A stretch of 64,000 nucleotides of DNA, taken from Musa acuminata AAA Group. Its lineage: Eukaryota > Streptophyta > Magnoliopsida > Zingiberales > Musaceae. The translations under genes and the position numbers were made by a program. Below the pieces are notes generated by a model. The model was not told the DNA's origin. It ran no database searches and saw only the letters and a list, made by a program, of their open reading frames with translations. Of this stretch, positions 46,300 to 60,589 are shown piece after piece. The DNA is taken from NCBI RefSeq assembly GCF_036884655.1, contig NC_088357.1:45993501-46057500 (forward strand), given 5' to 3'. Each line of letters begins with the position of its first letter. Positions within the stretch are counted from its first letter, which is position 1.

Positions 46300-48600
46300 G
46301 TCATCATTCACCTAGAAAATTTAAGAAGAATCAATTTCACTAAACTTTCACCTCTTGTTGTTAGAAGCATTTGATGGTAGTGTCGACCTGATAGAGTATA
46401 TTACAGTTTTTTATGACAAAATTTCATTGTATGGCACTTCAAATGCCCTAATATGTCACACCTTTCCAACCACGTTAAAAGGCCCAGAATGAGAATGGTA
46501 TATCTACTTGAAGTTACTTTCTATCATCTCTTTTGCCTAACTCACGAGAGAGTTCGAACTTAACTTCTTTGGAAATGTGCACTCGAGACTATCAATAGTG
46601 ACACTTCTTGGTCTCAGACAAAGGGAGGAGGAGACACTAGTAGACTTCGTCATATGCTTTACTAATGAAATTCGAAATGTGGTAGATATCCATCCATCAC
46701 TTATAATATATACATTTATGATAAGTCTTAAACCCTCTTATCTCTTATGGTTATTAGTGGAAATGTCAATGGTACTTCAGATGGTTAATTAATACATTAT
46801 CGTCGAGACAATATTCTCTAGTAAATATAAGAAGTCACACAAGAGGCCGAAATAGGAGTGAGCACAATCCATCTCAACCTCGAGATCACCATGGCTAAGG
46901 AGGAACAAATGACCTGAGTTACCTTGCCCAAAGTCCAAGTCGACCCCCTAAATATGTCTAGAATTAAAGTTTTTCCATAAATAAAAAAAGGGCTCTTAAA
47001 AGATTCTCACTCAATGAAGACTCAATTAGCAAAAAGAGATGGGTTCAAATACTATCAATTTCATCAGGATTACGATCACGAAATATAGGATTACTGTAAG
47101 TTGAAAGAGAAAATTAAAAAATATTCATCAGGAACACCTCGAGTGGTTCATCCGAAAAGCGTCGAGAACCCTCACCCCGACCTCAAGGGTTAATGGAAAG
47201 ATAAATTTACATCATCATTAGTAGATTAGCTTTAGGAGAGATAGCTTCTTGGGTCATAAAGCTTATGCCCGAGCTATCATTGAAAAATGCTCGAAGACAG
47301 AGGCCAATCTAGAGATAACCTTCAAGAAGGAAGAGACAATATCTCAACCTGAACCATGATGATGCTTTTGTAGTTTCTATAAGGATGATCAATACTCGAG
47401 TGAAGCAGGTCATGATCGATACAAGTAGCTCAAACCAATAACTTCTACTTAGATGCTTTCCAAAAACTTGAGCTCTCAACTAATGACCTTATCTTTATGA
47501 CTTCTTCGTTGACCTTACCTCTATGACTTTTTCGTTAACATGATTCATTGGCGATTTTGTCTCCCCTGTCAAGATTGTGAATTTGTATGCCATATTCGGA
47601 GATGAGTCTTGCTCCAAAATGATACTAGCTAGATTCATGGTGGTGGACATTTCTCTGGTATAACACGTAATCATAGGCTAACCTATGTTGAACAAATTGA
47701 GGATGGTGGTATCAACCTATCATATGGTGATGAAGTTTTTAATGAGAATTGACATTTGAGAGCTAAGAAGCAACCTGAGGGAGCCACGCTATTGTTGCTT
47801 GATGATCTTCCTACCAAAGAAGGTCCAATCCAAGGCACCACCTATGGACCCCCAAGACTTCGCCAAGCTCACCCTACATCTTAAATCGGTAGAACTATTG
47901 ATTGAAGCACTCCTAAATAAAGCACGACCACATCAAGTTGTGGTTAGGGCAACACTCCCCTTAGTAAGATGGGTGAAACTCACTAACTTTCTTATGGAGA
48001 ATGTTGAGGTGTTTGCATGGTCATCGAGAGACATGTTGGAAATTAACCCCAATGTAGCTCAGCATCACTTGAATATTACTTCTGATGCACAACTAATGAA
48101 GCAAAGGCTTTATAAGTTTGCTCTCGACCGCCAACAGACAATTAATGATGAGTTAGATAAGTAATTAAAAGCTGGGTTTATTGTTGGGGTGTAGTATCTC
48201 CAATGGTTTGCCAACGTTATACTCATTAAAAAATCTAATAAAAATTTAAGGATATGTCTTAATTATGCCAATCTCAACAAGATATGTCCGAATGATAGCT
48301 ATCATCTTTCTCGTTAAAGGTCACGAGCTCTTTACATTTATGGATGTATTCTCAAGGTATAATCAAATTAGAATGGCATCAAAGGATCACAAACACACTT
48401 CTTCTATCATCGATTGAGGCAAATATTACTATCGGATCATTGACCTCTGCCTCCCTCCTCTTTTCCTTGAAGAGGACCTTAAACTTCGGGGGCCCTTTGA
48501 GGATGCTAGCACCTCAAAACAAAGAAGCACTTCATTTGACTTCTCCGCAAGAATCTGATCCCCCTTAGATTCCTCATCCCATTAAGGGCGAGCCACCTTC
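46300..48600 (+). pseudogene. Ty3/Gypsy gag and pol remains
   Basis: With stops and frameshifts, 46340-46880 translates to a Gypsy gag domain. Readable pieces are LLLEAFDGSVDLIEYI, HTFPTTLKGPE, FELNFFGNVHSRLS and LRQREEETLVDFV-CFTNEIR. Bases 47990-48300 translate to the reverse transcriptase entry: VFAWSSRDM, NVAQHHLNIT, FALDRQQTINDE, LKAGFIVGV and VILIKKSNKNLRICLNYANL-KICPND. The longest uninterrupted piece is at 47799-48164. The catalytic centre and integrase are not seen. The sequence around 47640-47790 looks like the protease/RT linker. No functional protein can be made. Confidence 0.78.
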
Positions 48601-49416
48601 TTCACGGCCCTCTTCTTCTTTGACTTGTCGGTGTAGGAAGGATGGTTAGATCGAGTCAGGCCTAAAGCTTTAAGTGTTAGTTTGGCAAGTTTGCTACCGT
48701 TTTAATGTCCACACAACAATTGAAGTGAAGAAGTTGCTTAGTCAAACCCTAAAAGGAGAATTGAAACTGAAAGCAGAACATCATTAGGAAAGAAAGCCAC
48801 AAAATGGTAACATCAAAGGCAGTGAATCAGAGAGCAAACTGACTCAAATATTGATATGGCAACTGACCATATTAGCAATCATAAAAAACATGAGCTTATC
48901 GGATTCTCAAGTTGGGGAGTTGGATCTTTGGGTGTTCCACAGGAGCTCCCGTTATTCACGGTCTCTAAGTGAAAGTTAAATTAGAAACAAAATAAATCGT
49001 TATTTGAAAGCAAAAAATATAATAATAAAAGGATAAGTAAAGTATAAAAGGTAAATTTCTCATAAAAGGATAAGTTTTATTTTTCTTATAGTGCCTCCTT
49101 TTGCTTTATTTCCACATGACGCTAGCTAAGGACAAGAGGGTGTAGCTACGCATTGAAGTGAGTGACGACGGGCTAGTGCACAGGGAGAAGATAATGAGAG
49201 TGATTAGGTATCTAATGGAAAGGAAGGAAGGGAAGAAACTATCGCAAAGGGCATGGTGCGAGAGGGGATAAGATGGAAGCATCCAAAGGGAGCAAGGGGT
49301 GGAAGCAATGAGGAAGCAAGAGGTAAGGCTATGGGTATCACAAGTAATAGCCAGGAGACAAGAGGAGGGATGATGGGGGTGACAATAAGGGGGACTAGTT
49401 GGTGCTGGGAATGGAG
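48601..49416. other. Intergenic between retroelement debris and a tandem duplication
   Basis: No gene recognised. Bases 49080-49420 may be the left part of the dispersed repeat family noted at 17.06 and 36.84 kb. Confidence 0.4.
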
Positions 49417-49850
49417 ACTTCACATTTCACAAGGATAGAGCTTGAGTCCTACGCAAAAGGAGGTGGTGATGGGGGGCGGTCGCATAGATGCGACACATGG
49501 TATGATGATAAAATAGAGGTGATTATAATAGAATATTGGAACGAAGATGATTATGGCAGATCATAAATCAAGGGTAATCTCATATTTAAGAAAATAAAAA
49601 AATATTTGATAGAATAAAATAAAAAGTATTGAAGATGGAGGCTTCATGTTTCACGGGGGTGGGGCTTGGGTCCTACGCAGAAGGAGATGGTGATCATTCG
49701 AAGGGATGGGTACGATCACGTAGAGGTGACACGTGGTACGATAACAAAGTAGAGGTGACTATAATAGAGCATTGGAGCAAATACGATTATAGCGAGACAT
49801 ATATCAAGGGTAATCTTATCTTTCAGAAAATAAAAAATACTTGATGGAAT
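49417..49850. repeat. Two-copy ~210-bp tandem duplication
   Basis: Bases 49417-49627 and 49641-49850 share the same ordered blocks: CTTCAC/TGTTTCAC, TTG(A/G)GTCCTACGCA, GGTGACACGTGGTACGATAA-like, AGAGGTGA-TATAATAGA, ATCAAGGGTAATCT, and an A-rich tail. They are clearly diverged, so the duplication is old. The copies continue the dispersed repeat family seen elsewhere in the window. Confidence 0.75.
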
Positions 49851-49984
49851 AAAATAATAAAAAGGGACACTAAGTGGAAAAAAAAAAACTTAGGACTTTT
49901 TTTTTAAAGGAATTTGTCCAACTATAAAAGATCAATAAATCATTTGAAAGCAAAACTATAATAAGAAAAACCAATTTTTGTAAC

Positions 49985-49989
49985 AAAAA
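49985..49989 (-). terminator. RNA polymerase III terminator of tRNA-Glu
   Basis: Five T residues on the minus strand, four bases past the 3' end of the tRNA, a standard polymerase III stop. Confidence 0.75.
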
Positions 49990-49993
49990 GTTT

Positions 49994-50066
49994 TCCATTG
50001 CCGGGATTTGAACCCGGGTCGCCTGGGTGAAAGCCAGGTATCCTAACCGGACTGGACGACAATGGA
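49994..50066 (-). tRNA. tRNA-Glu(UUC): tRNA-Glu (anticodon UUC), cytosolic
   Basis: The minus strand folds into a complete 73-base cloverleaf. The acceptor stem is TCCATTG/CAATGGA, the anticodon stem CCTGG/CCAGG with loop CTTTCAC (anticodon TTC at 50029-50031), and the T stem CCGGG/CCCGG with loop TTCAAAT. The D-arm reads GTCC...GGTTAGGAT. It carries no intron. The sequence is of the nuclear/cytosolic type and does not resemble plastid or mitochondrial trnE. The gene delivers glutamate to GAA and, by wobble, GAG codons. Confidence 0.95.
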
Positions 50067-53000
50067 TCTGGGAGTTGGTCTCTTAGTTCTTCTATACATG
50101 TTGAAACAAAACGTTTAAGACCACCATTACCTCATGGGGTTCCTACTTGACCCTAATTCCAAGGGCAGTGAGAAACGAACAAAGCGGAAAGGGAGAATGC
50201 AATGTCGCAACGCGTGCAACCCCGAGCGAGCACTGCACACCCACATGACGCCCTTCGCCATGGGCGAGGTCAAGCCACAGCGGCCAACTTGGCGCAAGAA
50301 ACAAGGGCCGCGTCACGGAGTGCAGCTCCTGCTCGATCACCACCCCTTTGCTTTCCTGCACATGAAGCCCTTGTGACCCAAGGGACCTCGGCCACGGACG
50401 GACACATGCACGGCAGTCTAGGCACTGTGACTTCGTCTCTTTCTTTGACTTCCATGGACGTCAGAACGCCATCGTCCCCGTTCCATTAGGTCTTATTCCT
50501 CATATCAGTGCATGTTTTCTTGTTTGGAGCACTTCCATGGCACCATCCAACCAAAGCTTTGAATGATCCCTGTGAGTCCAGGAGAAACAACAGATTCTGT
50601 CGGATTCCAACGTACGATTTAGATTTCACCGGACCCGTTTGATTGTATGAATGTTGGAAATTGATGTCTATTCTTCTTTTGTTCAGGCAATAGACGATTA
50701 CATGGTTGTAGGCATCTGTGTTGTAGACTCGAGCATCCATACCCGCTCAACATGTATCCATCAGCCTTTCCATGTCCTTCCTAATCTTTCATTCCAGTTT
50801 TCAAGATAAAAAAAGGATGGTAGCTCCTGAAATGTTCTTCCACTCGAATCACTTTGGAAAATGAAAACCATGACACTTGTAGCTACAGAATTAGCTGGAG
50901 AAACATTCTCAAATTCACTGTGCAAACTACTGGCAAGCAAGATTGTCTGGTTAATGATGTCGGGAGCCTTAATTTTGCAGGGAAGATAGATGTTTGCAGG
51001 TAGCCCTGTTCTGCAAAGCATTAGAATGGTGAATGAACTAATGTTTTATGTGACCTTTCAATCAATACAATTTATGTTTTCTGAAAAAAAGGTAGCTTTT
51101 CCTTTTTCTTTGTTTGGAAGAGTATCAAATGAAAACTCGACTAACAGAAAGACATTATTGCAAGTGTGACAGCTGAGCTCCAAAGTAAGGCAATAAAGCA
51201 GAGTCAAAAGAGGAGGCATTATTTATGCAGTGGTACCAATCCCCAACTCTCTGGTTTTCTTTGTGTTTCTTTGCTTCTGCTTTCCCAGTCACAGCAGTCT
51301 CTTTCGCATGGTACTGCAAAAACAAATTAGTTGTGTGAGATTGCAGTGACAGGTACCACAGGAATGACTGCTTTTGTTGCTCCTGGGGTTCCATCAGACA
51401 AGTCTAAAAGCAGAAGGTTCCACATGAGGCTGATGGCTGCTCTTGTTTTTGCTGTCACAGAGTTTCAAATTTTGACAAACACTTGATGTGCACCAGCTAT
51501 CAGACTATACCAATCACTAATCTGGTTTTCAGGTTGCTCAGGTCACTGTACTTACTGTCATTTTACTTTCTCCCTGTTCCTCTATCAAGAATTAACTTGT
51601 GAACATGCATATCTCTGAAATCATGACATGTAAGAGGAAATGAAATGTAGTTAGTAAGGGTAAGAAAGGTGACTTTTCTGCAAGTATGCCATGGTATGTC
51701 ACATCAATTCTTATGTTCATTAGTGGTCAAATTGTATAGGAGCAGAATTCACTATCTCAGTGTTTTATACCTTCAAATTCTACATTTGCTTTCTAGATGG
51801 AAACCTACAGGTTAAGTCAGATTAGGAACAAAACCCAGACAGACTTGTGAGGGAACATGGAAGCAGTCTTTTTAATTCATTAGACAGATCATTCCTTAAA
51901 ATCAAAGCTATCATCAGTCTCTAGAGAGTCTTCCAAATAATTTATAAGAGTCAAAATATTTTAGAGAAGGCATCTTCACTTCTAAGACTCATTCCACACA
52001 ACCATGTGCACTCTACCTATTCCACCAAGCTCCAACCTTCCACCTTTTTATGTCCTATTTCTTGTTCTACCCTCTTGTTTTTGCATTACAGAGTGAGGAG
52101 GCCTCAGGAAGTTCTAATAAACACTATCAAACAACCCAAAAAGGCTTAGTTACTTCTTCCAAACATTGAATCTCTTGTTGTCTGTGACCTTTTACATATG
52201 TTAACATTATTCTTTTTGGGACTCGAGAGTTGGATATTGGTGAACAGTAAGCACATTTCGAGCAAGGTCACAGGCTTCCTTTATAATCAAACTCCTCATC
52301 CAAAGCTCAATTTAGAGACAGAGAGGAGCCTGAGTAGAATTAATTGCAGGGATTGTGAAACAGAGGAATGAGGCTGTGATAACAGCTCTTTTGGCATTCT
52401 ATAAAGGTGGTGTCCAAGTCTCAGAGTAATACAATGGTTTGGGGAGAGGAAAGTAGTTTTACTCTCATTTGCTTGAACTAAAGTTGTCATCTTTTTCGCT
52501 CCCTAAATCAGAGGAAATGATTTGAAAGAGCCATCATTGCTATCTGTGATTCCGTCCATCTCCTGTTGGCTGCATGCTTGGCATTGGACCATGGTTTCAT
52601 CATTAGTATCCCCAAAAGAGAAAGAAGAGACATGGAGTAAAGGAGGGGTGGGGGGGGCAGTGGAAGGGGCTGACTTAGGAGATGAGGTAAGTGGACATCT
52701 TACTGCATTTTCTTGAATTCTTTCTCTGTATGTTTCGTATGTCATCCACAAGACAGGTTCCTTACACTCCAAAACTTCAAATCTTCATTCTTCTCTGAGT
52801 TATGAACAGGGAAAGGTAGAATCTTTAGGTGTTCTAGAGAGAAATGGAGTTCAAGTTGGAACCCTTGCCTTGTATTCTAGACATAGTCATCTGCAATTTG
52901 ATTATGTTTCATCCTCCCTTTCTCTTCCTTTTTTCTCTTTCTTTTTGAGGTTGAACAGGATACCCAGCTTGCTGAAGTAAATTTCTTGTTGCTTATGCAG

Positions 53001-53143
53001 GTTTATATGTAGGAATTCATCTTGTAAGAAACACAACTTGATGTTCTTCATCTTAATTGAAGGTTTCTAAGCTGTCAAACTCACAGTTGACAACCTCAAA
53101 TGTGATTTCTCTCTTAGAAAGACACCGTTAAGCAGACATTAGA
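50067..53143. other. Intergenic and upstream region of the BTB gene
   Basis: Contains a moderately GC-rich patch at 50170-50480 with overlapping short frames but no recognisable protein. The rest is AT-rich. Bases 52800-53140 are probably promoter and 5' leader of the BTB gene. A CT/T-rich run at 52910-52950 and an acceptor-like TTATGCAG at 52993-53000 hint at a 5'-UTR intron, which is not proven. Confidence 0.4.
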
Positions 53144-55429
53144 ATGGCAGAGTTTACACTCAGAAGGCTTGAACAAGGCCACACAAGGATCAGAAATGTT
53201 CCCATTGCAGTAACCCCAGAAGGATTCTGGTGTTGTCCCTCTCCTGCAGCCATCCAGAAGACCCTTAAGAATCAAAATCTTCAAGACAGACACAGAGCCA
53301 CATCTCCACTGCACTCAAAGGCCTCATCTCTTCAGAGGCCATCACTTCCCCCCCCTGTGGACAAAAGATCAGTCTCTACTTCACTGAGGTCGAGGCTCAT
53401 TTCTGATGAGCAGAGATGTCCCAACTCTAGCACTGCTACTCCCGTATCATCAAAGGCTCCTGAGAGACCCCAGAAGCTAAATGTTGAATCTCAGCAACGC
53501 AAGATATCAGTCGGCTTTGGTCAGCTGGAGACCAGTGACTTGAAAGTTACTCTGCATGGAAAGGGAGCTACTTCTGTGAGGATGAGTGTTCACAAGAACA
53601 TTCTTGCGGAAAACAGTAGCTTCTTTGCAGATAAGCTCTCTGGGTTGTCTCCAGTGCCCCAAATCGAAATGGCAGACTGTGAAGATGTGGAAATTTTTGT
53701 CGAGACCGTGGGGTTGATGTACTGCAAAGAAATTAAACACAGACTGATCAAACAAAGTGTTTCTCGTGTACTTCGTATTCTGAAGGTTTGTTGGTCCATC
53801 ACGATTACATCATTGTCTTCGGCTGTTGCATAATATTTACCATCTATTTCTATAATCTTTGTAGTCATCTGACTATTATTTAGTACTACAATGCCGATAT
53901 GATATTTGGCTTCAACAGGAGGTTCTTACCATTTTGTGCAAGGAAAGATGATTCTTATCACGGAAACAAATGATTCACCGGCCTATCAGAAGGACCTGTT
54001 TAAGTATCATCATTGCTATTGTTTTAGTCTTAGTAGACTCCAAGGATTGCAACTGTTAACCTACAAATGTTTCTCTTTCTGCTATTTAACTTGTAGATCA
54101 TAGCTTAAGTATATTCCTTAAGTTTTAGTACCTAAAATAAAGGGATGCCAATTAGTTAATCACTGCAGAGCTTCAAATATGAAGCAATCAGAGATGAAAA
54201 TGAACTCTGATAATGCACCTGAATTCCTTGTAAATCCTAAAGAGTAAATTTGTAGTATTTCTGATGAAAATTTTCAGCAACAGATTACAGAAACACAGAT
54301 AACATAAACCATGAATGTAGATAAACATTTTGCAGTAGCTTCATAGATATCTGGCTTTATCATAGCATGTATTTTTTGTATCAAGTGAGGAGCTTATAGA
54401 TATTATCTCTTTCACTGCTACTAACATCCTAAAACTTTATGAAAGTGCTACTTACCCAACTTAATAGAGGACAGTATTTTACAGGTTGCTGAAACGCTTG
54501 GCTTCCAAGCATGCATCAAGTCATGCCTGGATTACTTGGAAGCAGCACCATGGATTGGAGAAGAAGAAGATGATGTCGTCTCATCTGTTCGACGACTTCA
54601 GGATGACAACTATGGCATCAGTCCTATACTAAACCGAGTAGCTTCTGATCTATCCAACCAACCAAATGACACACTCTCTCACATAATGGAGTTAGTCCTT
54701 GAAAGCACTGAGGATAGAGGTCGACGGGAAATGAAATCCTTAGTGTTGAAACTTCTGAAGGAAATTAACCTCAAGACAAATGGAACTGTTGAGATTTGCA
54801 CTGAAAGTTTATACAGTTCGTGCCAGCGATGCTTAGAATCACTGCTGAATCTATTCAGACAAGCATCCGAGCCTGGTTTTTCTGATAGATCTTTGGAGAG
54901 CAAAGATCCTGTGGTGCGACAGATCACTCTCGAGGCAGATAATCTCATCTGGTTACTTGAAATTTTGGTTGACAGGAATGCAGCAGATGAATTCACATTG
55001 ATGTGGGCTAGCCAGAATGAACTTGCAGAACTGCACACGAAAGTGCCAACCATGTCCCGTCACCTGGTCAGCTGCATCACCTGCAGGCTCTTCGTTGGAA
55101 TCGGAAATGGCGAGATGCTTCCTTCGAAGGAAACCCGCAAGCTGCTGTTACATGTATGGTTGCAGCCACTGATCAATGACTATAGCTGGTTACAGCATGG
55201 TAGCAGATCGTTCGATCGAAAAGTGGTGGAGGAAGGAATTGGCCGAACGATTCTAACGCTTTCTTTAGAAGACCAGCAAAGCATTCTGCTGTCTTGGTTG
55301 GGATGTTTCCTGAAGGCTAGTGATAACTGTCCTAATCTTCAGAGAGCCTTTGAGGTCTGGTGGAGGAGGACATTCATCAGACCTTATGTTGAACAGCACG
55401 GGAGCGATCTGCAGTCAGGCAAAGCTTGA
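53144..55429 (+). CDS. BTB/POZ domain protein of the At1g63850/At3g50780 type, two exons
   Basis: Exons 53144-53785 and 54485-55429 join in phase 0 across a GT-AG intron of 699 bases, giving 528 residues. BTB proteins are often substrate adaptors for cullin-3 ubiquitin ligases. The N-terminus is typical of this plant group (RRLEQGHTRIRNVPIAVTPE, 7-26, then FWCCPSP). A Ser/Pro-rich linker of about 90 residues follows. The BTB fold starts near 130 (SDLKVTLHGK, then MSVHKNILAENSSFFADKLSG) and runs across the splice junction (SVSRVLRILK + VAETLGFQACIKSCLDYLE). The helical C-terminal half contains REMKSLVLKLL, DPVVRQITLEADNLIWLLEI and LPSKETRKLLLHVWLQPLIN. Near the end comes GIGRTILTLSLEDQQSILLS, then a family-typical FEVWWRRTFIRPYVEQ. 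There is no sign of damage. Confidence 0.92.
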
Positions 55430-58700
<3,271 letters not shown>

Positions 58701-59068
58701 TACGTAGTTCGGTCAATTGACCTACATCCACGGACGAAGGAGAAGTAAATCACTATTATAAAAGAGGGACTATTACAAATGTCTTAGGAAGATATTTCTA
58801 GGTCATAAAACACTCGAATCTATTAAACAAGAAAAACTTAAATTATAAGTCTAAACTATTTAATTAAGTATGGACTTAAATCTAAAACAAAGTGACGTTA
58901 CTTTATAACCCATACTCTTATTCACTAAGATCGAGTCGACCGTCGCCACTTCCCCTAGCTCTGCCCCCGTAGATGAAAAACCCGACCCGTCGTGGTTTGT
59001 ACCTTTATGGGCACATTTTGCCCGGCAAATTTTCCCCTCGACTCCCTCCTCCTCCACGGCGGGCTCCG

Positions 59069-60589
59069 ATGGTGGCGATTCGAATCCGAAGAGCAAAACC
59101 TATTCTCTCCATCCGCAACGCCTCCACCCGATTCGTCCACTCCTCTTCATCCCACCCGTCCATCGCCTCATCGATGGTGTCCGATCTCCCACAGCTCGCC
59201 CCCGATGACGAGGCCGTCGTCTCCTCCGCCGTCTCCATCCTGCGGGAGCTCCGCTCCAAGCGCCGCTGGACCTTCCTCAAGTCCGTCCACCTGGCCGGCT
59301 TTTCGACCGCCCAGTTCGCTCACATCCTCCTCCGCATCCGCAACAACCCGCGCCTCGCCCTCGGCTTCTTCATCTTCTCACGCCGCCACTCCCTCTGCCG
59401 CCACGACCCCCTCTCCTTCGCCGCCGCCGCCCACGTCCTCGCGCGCCACCGTCGCCGCCCCGCTGCCCTCTCCCTCCTCCAGGCTGCCGTCCGCTCCCTC
59501 GACCCCTCCTCCTCCCCCTACACCGACGTCGAGGGGATCAACGGCCCGCCGGAGATCTTCAGAACCCTATCGAGGACCTATCACGCCTTCGACTCAGCTC
59601 CCTTCGTCTTCGACCTCCTCGTGCAGGCTTACCTCCAAGTCAAGCGGCTCGATCGGGCGGTCCAGATCGTTCGGATCCTGAGATCCCGCGGCATCCAGCC
59701 GTCCATCGGCACCTCCAACGCCTTGATCCAATCGGTGTCTCGCGCGAAGGGATCGGATGCCGGCTTCCAAATTTACAACCATGTCTTCAAACCAGAACCT
59801 GCTGGCTGCGATGGAGTTGGTGTTAAGCTTAGGGTTTCTCCCAATGTGGGGACCTTTAACACCCTTCTCCTTGCTCTCCATCGAGAAGGGAATTTGGAGA
59901 GACCGAAGGAGATCAGAGACGAGATGGAGAGTGTTGGATGCGATCCAAACGTCTTCACCTACAGTATTCTAATGGCTGGATACTGCGACGAAGGCATGAT
60001 GGATAGTGCGAGAGGATTGTGGGAAGAAATGGCAGCCAAGGGAATCAAACCTGATATCATGTCATTCAACACTTTGATCAGTGGTTACTGCAAGGTAGAA
60101 GAGATGGAGAGGGCCGAAGATCTCTACAGACAGATGATAATGAGTGAGATCGAGCCGACCGTGACCACGTTCGAGCAGTTGATTAAGGGCCATTGCAAGA
60201 TTGGAGATATCGATTCCGGGCTTCTTCTGTACCAGGATATGAGGAGGAGGGGATTTGGGATGGAGGTCTCAGTTGTTGATGAGTTGCTTGTAGCAATGTG
60301 TGAGAGGAGGAGGGTTGCAGAGGGGTTGAGAATTTTGAGAGATGAGATGAGGAGAGAAGAGTTTACGCCGAGTCGGTTGAGCTATGAGGTGTTGATCAGA
60401 GGTCTGTGTGAAGAAGGGGATATTGATCAGGCATTGAAGCTTCAGGCTGAGATGGCTGGTAAAGGGTTTGGAAACAGCTTCGAGGTCTATAGTGCATTCA
60501 TACATGGATACAGGAAGCAAGGGGATATCGAGAAGGTAGAGAGATTAAAGGATGAGATGATTGTGATGGGTGTAGGAAAAGGAGAGTAG
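59069..60589 (+). CDS. P-type pentatricopeptide repeat protein, At2g15980-like, probably mitochondrial
   Basis: The intronless frame encodes 506 residues from the ATG at 59069, or 538 from an earlier in-frame ATG at 58973. PPR proteins bind organelle RNA and control its splicing, stability or translation. MVAIRIRRAKPILSIRNAST, then a Ser-rich stretch with no acidic residue, is a good mitochondrial presequence, which is why 59069 is preferred. About nine 35-residue PPR motifs follow. Clear ones are TFNTLLLALHREGNLERPKE, FTYSILMAGYCDEGMMDSAR, MSFNTLISGYCKVEEMERAE, TTFEQLIKGHCKIGDIDSGL, and the final YEVLIRGLCEEGDIDQAL and YSAFIHGYRKQGDIEKV units. The closest relative I know is At2g15980. GC falls steeply from the 5' third to the 3' end. 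Confidence 0.92.
   Translation: MVAIRIRRAKPILSIRNASTRFVHSSSSHPSIASSMVSDLPQLAPDDEAVVSSAVSILRELRSKRRWTFLKSVHLAGFSTAQFAHILLRIRNNPRLALGFFIFSRRHSLCRHDPLSFAAAAHVLARHRRRPAALSLLQAAVRSLDPSSSPYTDVEGINGPPEIFRTLSRTYHAFDSAPFVFDLLVQAYLQVKRLDRAVQIVRILRSRGIQPSIGTSNALIQSVSRAKGSDAGFQIYNHVFKPEPAGCDGVGVKLRVSPNVGTFNTLLLALHREGNLERPKEIRDEMESVGCDPNVFTYSILMAGYCDEGMMDSARGLWEEMAAKGIKPDIMSFNTLISGYCKVEEMERAEDLYRQMIMSEIEPTVTTFEQLIKGHCKIGDIDSGLLLYQDMRRRGFGMEVSVVDELLVAMCERRRVAEGLRILRDEMRREEFTPSRLSYEVLIRGLCEEGDIDQALKLQAEMAGKGFGNSFEVYSAFIHGYRKQGDIEKVERLKDEMIVMGVGKGE

Noticed and set aside
49994..50066. Organelle-derived trnE insertion
   Set aside because: Acceptor stem and D-arm match the nuclear type and differ from plastid and mitochondrial trnE, and no organelle flanks are seen.
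58992..59681. 229-codon Ser/Pro-rich frame
   Set aside because: Out-of-frame shadow of the GC-rich 5' part of the PPR gene.
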